Assembly (NCBI GenBank): GCA_044238875.1
Contig: JBIICM010000050.1
Location: 1 to 14,605 of the forward strand
DNA: 14,605 nt
Direction: 5' to 3'
DNA from: JAIBAI01 sp044238875
GTDB lineage: Bacteria > Bacteroidota > Bacteroidia > M30B66
How positions within the stretch are numbered: the stretch's first letter is position 1; every line of letters begins with the position of its first letter. The notes under the pieces are model-generated. The model was given only the letters and a program-made list of their open reading frames with translations, ran no database searches and had not been told where the DNA came from. Of the stretch, positions 6,432 through 13,819 are shown in pieces. Position numbers and translations under genes: made by a program.

Positions 6432-9361
6432 CAGTGTTTTATCAATTTAAAATGCGTAGTGTTTTTTGCTTGCTCTAATGTTACAATGTATATGCCGTTG
6501 GCCCAATTGCGGCAGTTTACCGTAATTGTATTGTTTAGTCGGTAGTTTTTTTCGCATTGAACAATTTTTCCGTTGAGATCGCTGATGCAAATGCTTTTCA
6601 ATGCATCGCTATGGCCATTGATGGAGAAATAATCACCGGCAGGGTTGGGATAAATCTTAAATGCTTCATTCCGGATATCAGATAGGTCAACGCTTGATAA
6701 TTGATATTTACCAATCATAATATCTCTTTGTGAGCTCTGACTCCAGGTGCTGCCGCCAATATAAAGGGCATTCTGACTGCTGTTCCAAACCAAGGTATTG
6801 CCTACATCAATTGAATCAGAAACCGCTCTGCTATAGGCTTCTTTCAGTGATCCGTTTTCGGGCAGGAGCAGTTTCATTGAAAAGTCTATATCAGCATTGC
6901 CGGCTGAATTGCTGTGCGTGAGCAAACATGGCAGATCGTTATTGGCCAATACAATATCATCGGCTTCATCGGATCCTGCTGTTTTATAAACGTAGGTTGC
7001 AGTGTTCAGATTATTGCCGGTTTCATCGTATTGAGCAAGAAAAACATCAAAATCTTCACCAGCAGAAGGGTTCGCATCAATATGACCGGTTACATAGATT
7101 TTATTATCCGCTGTAATTGACAATGCAATACCTTCATCAGCCCCAGCGCCCTGATTATCGATATATTTTACCCAAAACTGCTGTCCGTCGGCATTGAGCC
7201 GGCAAATAAAAGCATCATAATCGTCAGCATTTGGTGCTGCTTGCGATTGTCCGGTAAAGTAAACATTGTCTGCTTTATCAATTAAAAAATCATTGAGCTT
7301 TTCATCTCCCCCTTTAAAATCAAATGTTTTTGTCCATTGCAAATTGCCTGTATTTGAATATTTCAACACAATAACATTTTCGTTGTTTCCATCCTGAATG
7401 GTGCCTGCCACAATCAAATCATTTGTTGCGGTCAGGTTTATAAACTGCGCTCTTTCGAGCAAACCAGCTGAAGCGAATGCGGTTTTCCAGGCAAGTGTTC
7501 CATTGCTGTTTACCTTGATAACAAGCAGGTCTTCGTTTACCTGCCAGGAGGGGTCAACATCTGTTTTGCCTGCCAGATAAACGTTTCCGGCATTATCCAG
7601 TGTCATGGCATAAGAACGGTCAGATTCATTGATCGGACTGTCATAAATAAACTCCCAGATGCGGTTTCCGGAGCTGCTGAATTTGGTCAGATAAATATCC
7701 GAACCCTTGCCCGAATTTTTAAGGTATCCGCTAACATAAACATTCCCAAAACCATCAAGGGCCATTGCATTTGCTTCTTCATCACTGCCATAGAGAGAGC
7801 CGGTTGTATCGCTGAGCCATTGAATTTGCCCGGAGTTGTTCATTTTCCCGAGTAAAAAATTCCTGCTCTGATCTTTTGACACGGTGTATCCGCAGAAATA
7901 TACATTACCGCTTGCATCGGTTGCTATTTGCCGGATATTTTCTCCGTTATCGCCTTTTCCGGTCCAGATGTGCTGTGCTACAGGTGAAGAATTATCATTA
8001 TAAATCAGCAGTAGGGCATCAGTTTGTTTAGCTGCGGTGGAAGTAAACCCGGCCACAACAATTTTTCCATCATTGAGGGCAGCAACTGATTCGCCCTCGT
8101 CATCCTGAAAGCCCTGACCATTAAATGTTTGGGTAATCAGTGAAGTGCCGGCTGTCGAATAACTTAACACAACCAGATCGTTGCTGATGTTTACACCGGG
8201 ATCTTGATCACTGAATCCCGTAACAAGTGTTTTTTTGTCGGCTGTTAAACCGATAGACACCGGCGCATCATCATTACCAGCCGAACCATTGTATCGGGCC
8301 GACCATTGGGTCACGCCTGAAGCTGAATAGGCAATGGTAAAAATATCATAGTTGATGCCGCCTGTCGGATTGGCATCACTTCGCCCTGTAATCATACAAC
8401 CGCCTTCATTCATCACAACCATATCGGCCGGACGATCATGGCCAACATTGTCGTATAACACATTGAACTGCAACACTCCATTGCTATTGTATTGAATGGT
8501 TCTGTAATCATCGTCAGTACCATTTCCGGATCTGCCCGTAACGTAAACCCGTCCTGCAGCATCGGTTCCGATGGCCACCGGCCGGTCAGTGTCACCATTA
8601 TCAAAAATTTCCCGCCATTGCTCAGCTCCTTCAGGATTGTATTTAATGGTTACATAATCATCATCGTTTCCGTTGAACGAACGTCCGGTTACATAGATAT
8701 TGTTACCTATATCGACGGTTACCCCGATTGCTCTGTCATTGTCGGAGGCTATACCGTTGAAGCGTGCCGCCCACTGCAGAATACCGCTGCTGTTGTATTT
8801 AACGGTAAGAAAATCATTGTTCAGAAAAATGGTCGGATCCTGGTCGCTCTCGCCTGTTATGATGATATTTCCCTGATTGTCAATTGCCATACCGTTAGGC
8901 TCATCATAAAGGTTGGTTACAGGGCTGTTGTAAAGTTTTGTCCATACTGTATCACCGTCAGGTTTAAGCATGATGGTAAAAAAGTCATTGCCTACAGCGC
9001 GGTTATTACCATAGCCTGTTACAACAATATTTCCATTGGGATGCAGCAGGATTTTTTTTGCTTCATCAGGACCATTACCAGGGGCAGCAAAAATCCGGCG
9101 CCATTGCACCTGCGCCTGTGCATTATATTTTATCACTAAAAAGTCACGATCAGTGTTGGGATTTACCGTAAAACCGGCTGCGTAAATAGCATTATCAGGC
9201 CCTGTGACTACGGTGTTCAATCTGTCGCCAAAATCACCCTTGCCATTCAGGGTGGTTTCCCATGAGGGACTCACCTGAGCCTGCAAACCTGATGCAAGCA
9301 GCATAAGAGAATAAAATAAGATGTGGAAATTGTTCAAAGCAGTTAAAATTAGGGGGGCCAA
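6431..9361 (-). CDS. Large secreted repeat (beta-propeller, SBBP-like) protein with T9SS sorting domain
   Basis: Up to 976 residues. After a signal peptide ending 'LLASGLQAQ', the protein is almost entirely tandem units of about 50-60 residues, each with a 'DFLTVKYNSSGILQW'-type strand and a following 'GNIYVTGRS'-type strand. I count 15-16 units, enough for two seven- or eight-bladed propellers. Residues 901-976 are a type IX sorting domain starting 'FKIYPNPAGDYFSI' and ending 'THFKLIKH', so the protein is exported across the outer membrane and probably anchored or released there. Start: there is no ATG before the signal, and the frame opens at TTG 9361. A second TTG at 9337 gives a more typical signal peptide (968 residues) and would follow a weak TTACTTTG box, so 9337 is a serious alternative. 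It heads the seven-gene minus-strand block and overlaps the NTPase by one base. Ligand or enzymatic role is unknown. Confidence 0.85.
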   Translation of the reverse strand: MAPLILTALNNFHILFYSLMLLASGLQAQVSPSWETTLNGKGDFGDRLNTVVTGPDNAIYAAGFTVNPNTDRDFLVIKYNAQAQVQWRRIFAAPGNGPDEAKKILLHPNGNIVVTGYGNNRAVGNDFFTIMLKPDGDTVWTKLYNSPVTNLYDEPNGMAIDNQGNIIITGESDQDPTIFLNNDFLTVKYNSSGILQWAARFNGIASDNDRAIGVTVDIGNNIYVTGRSFNGNDDDYVTIKYNPEGAEQWREIFDNGDTDRPVAIGTDAAGRVYVTGRSGNGTDDDYRTIQYNSNGVLQFNVLYDNVGHDRPADMVVMNEGGCMITGRSDANPTGGINYDIFTIAYSASGVTQWSARYNGSAGNDDAPVSIGLTADKKTLVTGFSDQDPGVNISNDLVVLSYSTAGTSLITQTFNGQGFQDDEGESVAALNDGKIVVAGFTSTAAKQTDALLLIYNDNSSPVAQHIWTGKGDNGENIRQIATDASGNVYFCGYTVSKDQSRNFLLGKMNNSGQIQWLSDTTGSLYGSDEEANAMALDGFGNVYVSGYLKNSGKGSDIYLTKFSSSGNRIWEFIYDSPINESDRSYAMTLDNAGNVYLAGKTDVDPSWQVNEDLLVIKVNSNGTLAWKTAFASAGLLERAQFINLTATNDLIVAGTIQDGNNENVIVLKYSNTGNLQWTKTFDFKGGDEKLNDFLIDKADNVYFTGQSQAAPNADDYDAFICRLNADGQQFWVKYIDNQGAGADEGIALSITADNKIYVTGHIDANPSAGEDFDVFLAQYDETGNNLNTATYVYKTAGSDEADDIVLANNDLPCLLTHSNSAGNADIDFSMKLLLPENGSLKEAYSRAVSDSIDVGNTLVWNSSQNALYIGGSTWSQSSQRDIMIGKYQLSSVDLSDIRNEAFKIYPNPAGDYFSINGHSDALKSICISDLNGKIVQCEKNYRLNNTITVNCRNWANGIYIVTLEQAKNTTHFKLIKH

Positions 9362-9414
9362 AGTAAATTAAATTGAATTTGCTTCCATTAAATTTAAAGG
9401 CTATGCCAATAATT

Positions 9415-9430
9415 TTCCGTCTGCCCGGAA
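9415..9430 (-). terminator. Weak hairpin after the Kazal/T9SS gene
   Basis: TTCCG and CGGAA form a 5-bp inverted repeat around a 6-base loop. On the minus strand it is followed by AATTATT, a poor U-tract. It sits 32 bases beyond the stop of the Kazal protein gene, within the 100-base gap before the propeller gene. It may be a weak terminator or attenuator. The stem is short, so chance is a real possibility. Confidence 0.25.
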
Positions 9431-9461
9431 GGGATACCGAGAACTGGTTTGTAATGAATTG

Positions 9462-11168
9462 TCAGAATGTAGTATAAATAAGCGTTGTTTTCTGAAAATC
9501 CTTTTGATTGCGGAGTTCAATGAAATAAATCCCTGCTGATGGCAGCGGATGACTCGATAACGTACACCGGCCGTTAATCAGCTGTATATTCTGCTGATGT
9601 ATAGTCCGGCCTGTAAGGTCAGTGATAGAAAGCGCATACCTGTCATCCGATAAATTGCTTACGATATTCAGTAGATCAGCGGATCCGGCAGGATTTGGAT
9701 AAACAAGGAGGCGGGGCTGTAATTTCAGGGATTTCGAAATGAATAGGGTTTGATAGGTGCGGTATATCTCTTCTGAACTGATACAAACCGTATCACGGCA
9801 TTTGAGCGAATCATTGACCAAAACGTGGCAGATAAAACCGATATTGGTGGTATCTACCTCAACGATCACGGAGTCTGACGAGGAAATCGTACTGTCGCCC
9901 CTAAACCAGTAGCTATTGCTTTCAGGATGATCACCATTTGACGATAATGTTATCGTGCCATCAGACTGCATGGTAAGCCCAAACCCGGCATGGCATTCGT
10001 CACGCATTTCAGCGATCTTAACGATGTCACAAAATTTTTCAGTACAAGTGCCCGAAAGATTATTTACTTCCAGACAAACTTCCCAGGTACTCACAGTAGT
10101 ATCTGAAAACAAATGCGAGGTATAGGGCGCTGTTGCTGTATTTCCGTCACCGAAATTCCAATTGAATAAAAGACTGTCGGTAAAAAATCCTGCATAACTG
10201 AAATGAAACCTTTTTTCAAGTGGGTCAAACCAATGGTTAAACCTGGCATTGCAATTAATTCCGGCCCTGCAGGGCCCATTGGTCCAATATTTCACACCTG
10301 CATTTTCAGCCATGCAACTGTTTTCATAGGTTATACTGTCGCAGGCGCAAACAGGCGCAAATACAGCAGGACAAGGGCATAAAGGGCAAAGCAGTGCAGA
10401 ATCGAGACATGTGTTTAATGTGTCAGCGCATTGGCCAGAATCCCAGCTGGTAACACCTGCCCTGAGCGCCTCACAGGTATTTCCATAGGTTACACCATCA
10501 CAGCCGCAAACCGGATCAATGTATTCCGGACAAAAACAGGAAGAACAAATCAGATTGGGATCAATGCATTCAGGATACTCAGAATAACGTAATTTCAGGT
10601 CATCAACCAGCAGGTAGGTTGCTTCCGGAAAAGTGCCGCATCCGCCGTAAACCAGGCCACCCATTATACGAATCCGGCAGGAGTCGAATTGTGTTGAACT
10701 TTGAGTGAGTTTCACAACCAGTTTGGTATAGTCAGGCGCATTGAGAGAGCTCTCCCACCTGCCACTGTCAACCACCTGCCCCTTGTACAGTATATCAATG
10801 GCAATTCTAACCGTGTCTGAGTCAACAAAATTGGGCGTATTGGGTTCATTCACACAGGGAGCAAAACTCAGACGGTACATCAGTTCGAGCTGTTTGGGGT
10901 GAATTTTTACCGGAAATGCGCAACTGGCTTCCGCCCTGAACTGTCCGTTTGCATAAAATCCGGCAGCATATTTTCCGCTGAAAGCTTTGTTATCCCTTCT
11001 TACTATGTATGGCTCCCAGGGCGGGAGGGTTAGCGGTTTGCTGTTGGTAGTCCAGTGGCGCAAAACAGGGCCGCTGTCCCACAATTCCATTTTACTATTG
11101 GGTATTTGGCCTTTGAGCAAGGCGCCAATAGCGCAGAAAAGGAAGCAGAAAAATAAATTGCGTTTCAT
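9462..11168 (-). CDS. Secreted multidomain protein: N-terminal beta-sandwich, two Kazal domains, PKD domain, T9SS tail
   Basis: 568 residues with a signal peptide ('NLFFCFLFCAIGALLKG'). Residues about 22-195 look like a jelly-roll/carbohydrate-binding-type domain ('NSKMELWDSGPVLRHWTTN' at its start, 'YLLVDDLKLRY' as its last strand). Two Cys-rich Kazal-type inhibitor domains follow at about 201-247 and 254-300, with cores 'PVCGCDGVTYGNTC' and 'PVCACDSITYENSC'. By position, the inhibitory P1 residue would be Glu215 in the first and Ala268 in the second. A PKD-like domain at about 305-385 has the WxFGDG hallmark ('FNWNFGDGN'). The end, from about 487 ('LLVYPNPAGSADLLNI'), is a type IX sorting domain. 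The protein is thus expected on the surface or outside the cell. It is separated from the GT-C gene upstream by 131 bases and from the propeller gene downstream by 100 bases, so it may be its own unit. Whether the Kazal domains truly inhibit proteases is untested; in Bacteroidota they may be structural. Confidence 0.85.
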   Translation of the reverse strand: MKRNLFFCFLFCAIGALLKGQIPNSKMELWDSGPVLRHWTTNSKPLTLPPWEPYIVRRDNKAFSGKYAAGFYANGQFRAEASCAFPVKIHPKQLELMYRLSFAPCVNEPNTPNFVDSDTVRIAIDILYKGQVVDSGRWESSLNAPDYTKLVVKLTQSSTQFDSCRIRIMGGLVYGGCGTFPEATYLLVDDLKLRYSEYPECIDPNLICSSCFCPEYIDPVCGCDGVTYGNTCEALRAGVTSWDSGQCADTLNTCLDSALLCPLCPCPAVFAPVCACDSITYENSCMAENAGVKYWTNGPCRAGINCNARFNHWFDPLEKRFHFSYAGFFTDSLLFNWNFGDGNTATAPYTSHLFSDTTVSTWEVCLEVNNLSGTCTEKFCDIVKIAEMRDECHAGFGLTMQSDGTITLSSNGDHPESNSYWFRGDSTISSSDSVIVEVDTTNIGFICHVLVNDSLKCRDTVCISSEEIYRTYQTLFISKSLKLQPRLLVYPNPAGSADLLNIVSNLSDDRYALSITDLTGRTIHQQNIQLINGRCTLSSHPLPSAGIYFIELRNQKDFQKTTLIYTTF

Positions 11169-11299
11169 GTGTCTAATGAAATAGGTATGATAAAAATCAA
11201 TGCATTAAAAATACTGAAAATAATTGTCGGCGCTGCGCTCCTGTAATTTTTCAGCAACAGCGATTTTTACATATTTCATTACGTTAGCATACGCTGCTT

Positions 11300-12571
11300 T
11301 CATGGCAAATCAAAGAAGTTTTCAAAGTACTTCACGCGGTTCATGTCTTCCCAGTGAATGATAAAATACCGGTACTGGTAAGTCTGAAACTGACAGAGTA
11401 TTATCAGCAGCGCTAAAATTGCCAGGCGGTAAATCCGGCCTTTTTTCTGTTCAATCCAGTTTGCCAGTGGTAAAGCAAAAAATGGCAGGTACTCAACCAG
11501 CACCCGTGATGAAAAACTACCTCCATACCACCAGTTGTTCCAGGAGGAGAGTACAATACAGATCAAACATAGAAATACAGCCAGAAAAATCGCCCTGAAG
11601 GCAGACCGGGCATAAAGCAACCTGAAGCCAAACAAGGCGGCGAACAGGACTGGGGTATAAACGAACGCCCCTTTTTTAAAGCTTAGCAGAAACGAGAACA
11701 GGTGTGGAGGCCCAAAATGTTCACCGGGGTAAGTATCAATCAGGAACCGGCCCGTTTGAAAAAACCACAATAAGGGTTGTATCATCAGGATGCTGAGAAA
11801 AATCAGGCAAGCGGCAATCAGTTCATTTCTTCTGATGGTGGTAATGCTCGAGGCAAGCTGTTTTCCGCTGCTAAATACCAGAGGAAAGCCAGCGAGCAGC
11901 AAAAGGTTCATGGGTCGAACAAGCAGGATAAGACCGGTAACCACCGCTGCCGGCAACAGGCCTTTTCGCTTTTCTTCCCATATCTGAATCAGCCGAAGCC
12001 ATGCTGCCGATAAGGCAAATGAATACACATGCGACATACCCGGCTCTCCGGCGGTATAATAGAAGAGATTGGTTGCAAATAACATCACGATGATTGTAAT
12101 GCCTGCTGTTAAATCACTCAGCCCCAAACCGCGTAAAAAACGACCTGTCATATAAAGCCCTGCCAACATGTAAACCAGTGCTGCAAGCGAAATAAAAACC
12201 GGGTACCAGTATGAATATCCGTCGGTCTTGTTATTTGTAATGATACTGATCAGGTGAGCGGCCAAGAAAAACGGAGCCTGCATTATGGCTACTCCAACGG
12301 GATATTTATTAATCGTATTTCCTTTACACGTAAGCCGGTAGTCAAAATAGGTTTGTGGTGTAGCATACGTTTTTTCAACCGACTCAAAAAAGCCGAAGTG
12401 AACATCCTGATAAATAAATAGTGCGGGCAACCAGGCATAGTAACCTTTTGCATCGGCCTCGATCACCGATCCGCTGTATTTCTGAGGCCAGTTAAGGTTT
12501 GCAGTGACCAGCAGCATGATCAGTCCGCACAACACAACGGCCGAATTTAACCTGGTTGTTGTGCCTTTCAT
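11300..12571 (-). CDS. Polytopic membrane protein, GT-C-like glycosyltransferase
   Basis: 423 residues with about ten hydrophobic segments, the first at residues 11-28. Directly after it comes an acidic loop 'VIEADAKGYYAWLPALF' (Glu38, Asp40), the position where GT-C glycosyltransferases that use lipid-linked sugars hold their catalytic acid. Other conserved-looking loops are 'NKYPVGVAIMQAPFF' (88-102), 'AGEPGMSHVYSFALSAAW' (174-191), 'RPMN' at 219-222 and 'SSWNNWWYGGSFSSRVLVEY' near the C-terminus. This pattern is common in Bacteroidota proteins annotated as GT39/PMT-like. The sugar and acceptor are unknown. The ATG lies 12 bases after the namZ stop and has an unusually good AGGAG ribosome site, so the two are probably one operon. 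The role could be in cell-wall or surface glycan assembly, which would suit the NamZ neighbour. Confidence 0.7.
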   Translation of the reverse strand: MKGTTTRLNSAVVLCGLIMLLVTANLNWPQKYSGSVIEADAKGYYAWLPALFIYQDVHFGFFESVEKTYATPQTYFDYRLTCKGNTINKYPVGVAIMQAPFFLAAHLISIITNNKTDGYSYWYPVFISLAALVYMLAGLYMTGRFLRGLGLSDLTAGITIIVMLFATNLFYYTAGEPGMSHVYSFALSAAWLRLIQIWEEKRKGLLPAAVVTGLILLVRPMNLLLLAGFPLVFSSGKQLASSITTIRRNELIAACLIFLSILMIQPLLWFFQTGRFLIDTYPGEHFGPPHLFSFLLSFKKGAFVYTPVLFAALFGFRLLYARSAFRAIFLAVFLCLICIVLSSWNNWWYGGSFSSRVLVEYLPFFALPLANWIEQKKGRIYRLAILALLIILCQFQTYQYRYFIIHWEDMNRVKYFENFFDLP

Positions 12572-12574
12572 TTT

Positions 12575-12579
12575 CTCCT
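12575..12579 (-). promoter_or_regulatory. Strong Shine-Dalgarno AGGAG before the GT-C gene
   Basis: On the minus strand AGGAG is followed by AAA and then the ATG at 12571. Such clear Shine-Dalgarno sites are not typical of Bacteroidota genes, and no other junction I checked in this window has one. It supports the chosen start and efficient re-initiation after the namZ stop 12 bases upstream. Confidence 0.55.
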
Positions 12580-12583
12580 GAAC

Positions 12584-13813
12584 TTACTCCTCATACAGGA
12601 GGTATTTTTTTCTGATTTTACTGTAATTGGTCAGCCCCTGTTTCCAGCTGTCGCGGATCTGTTTTTCTGTTTTTCCGGCGATGATATCTTTCCTTAACTG
12701 ATCGGTGCCAATATGCTGATCAAATGTTTTTGTAAAAAAACCGTTTTTATCCTTTGTTGCTTTAAACATATTGATGAGCCAGAACAGATATATTTCTTTT
12801 GAATCACGTATATAGCTTTCGCCAAAACCTTTCAGATCGAAACCTGAGCAGGTTTTTCCTTCATAAAGCGGGTGTTTACTTCCTTTGCCGGACTTGGGCG
12901 TAAAACTATAATTGCCTTCAGCAAAACCCGGGAAGCCAATCTTTTCAAATGGTTTATCTGTTCCTCTGCCAATACTTACCATAGTTCCCTCGAACAAGCC
13001 CAGTGAGGGGTACAGGTAAATGGCATTCATGGATGTAAGATTGGGCGAAGGGGGCACCTGAACCTGATAATAGTAGCGGTGTTTCCAGCCTGTGCAGGGG
13101 ATCACCTCCAGTTTACATTTGTTTTTACTTTTCAGCCATCCTTCAGTATTAATCATTGTGGCGTATTCTCCCACAGTCATGCCATGCACCAGCGGAACAG
13201 GATGAAGACCAAGAAATGAGCGGAAGGCCGTATCGAGCAGCGGGCCGTCAATATAATGGCCGTTCGGATTGGGCCTGTCGAGCACCATAAACGGAATGCC
13301 TGCATCGGCACAGGCCTCCATCACATAGGTCATTGTGCTTATATAAGTATAAAAGCGCACACCTACATCCTGAATATCAAAAATTACAAGGTCAACATCG
13401 CTGAGGTGTTCGGGTTTGGGTTTTTTCTGAGTTCCATAAAGCGAAACCAGGGGGATACCGGTACGGGAATCCTTGCCAGATGCGACATGTTCGCCTGCAT
13501 CGGCCTCCCCCCTGAACCCATGCTCGGGAGCAAATACCCTGCTGATTTTCACGCCCCCCGACAGAAGGGTGTCAACCAGGTGGGTGCCACCGATCAGTGA
13601 AGAATGGTTGGCCACCAACGCAATGCGTTTGCCTTTTATCCCAGACAGGTAGGCCTCCATCCGGCTGGCACCGGTCTTCACTTCTTTATCAGTAACGGTA
13701 ATTACCTCGGTTTTCGAAGGTTGTTGTGCGTGGATGCGGAAAAAGTATAAGCATACAATCAGCAGTGTTAGCAGCAGGCTTTTATTACCTTTCGGACTTT
13801 TAATTTTTGTCAT
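12584..13813 (-). CDS. namZ: Exo-beta-N-acetylmuramidase NamZ (DUF1343, GH171)
   Basis: 409 residues with a signal peptide ('SLLLTLLIVCLYFFRIHA', cleavage before QQ), so it acts in the periplasm or outside. Family hallmarks are all present: 'IALVANHSS' (64-72), 'FAPEHGFRGEADAGE' (94-108), 'FDIQDVGVRFYTYISTM' (145-161), 'LDRPNPNG' (178-185), 'HGMTVGEYA' (210-218) and, further on, 'YPSLGLFEGT' with 'SIGRGTDKPFE'. The family, characterised in Bacillus subtilis (YbbC/NamZ) and Tannerella forsythia, removes MurNAc from the non-reducing end of peptidoglycan fragments and serves wall recycling. The acidic residues expected for catalysis (for example Glu97 in EHGFRGE) are intact and length is normal. 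The ATG has an AAAGG run close upstream. It is divergent from the FtsX-like gene with 6 bases between the starts and is followed by the GT-C gene. Confidence 0.92.
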   Translation of the reverse strand: MTKIKSPKGNKSLLLTLLIVCLYFFRIHAQQPSKTEVITVTDKEVKTGASRMEAYLSGIKGKRIALVANHSSLIGGTHLVDTLLSGGVKISRVFAPEHGFRGEADAGEHVASGKDSRTGIPLVSLYGTQKKPKPEHLSDVDLVIFDIQDVGVRFYTYISTMTYVMEACADAGIPFMVLDRPNPNGHYIDGPLLDTAFRSFLGLHPVPLVHGMTVGEYATMINTEGWLKSKNKCKLEVIPCTGWKHRYYYQVQVPPSPNLTSMNAIYLYPSLGLFEGTMVSIGRGTDKPFEKIGFPGFAEGNYSFTPKSGKGSKHPLYEGKTCSGFDLKGFGESYIRDSKEIYLFWLINMFKATKDKNGFFTKTFDQHIGTDQLRKDIIAGKTEKQIRDSWKQGLTNYSKIRKKYLLYEE

Positions 13814-13819
13814 TGACCT

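Noticed and set aside
8492..9139. Long open frame on the plus strand inside the propeller gene (215 codons)
   Set aside because: It is antisense to strongly supported repeat coding sequence, lacks any recognisable domain, and is explained by the periodic codon pattern of the repeats.
11169..11299. Promoter or small RNA in the 131-base gap upstream of the Kazal gene
   Set aside because: The gap is AT-rich with a GC-rich patch (GGCGCTGCGCTCC near 11230), but I see no TAnnTTTG box with proper spacing and no stable hairpin, so nothing is called.
13256..13600. Open frame on the plus strand inside namZ (114 codons)
   Set aside because: It is antisense to well-conserved NamZ motifs, with no signal, start context or family resemblance of its own.
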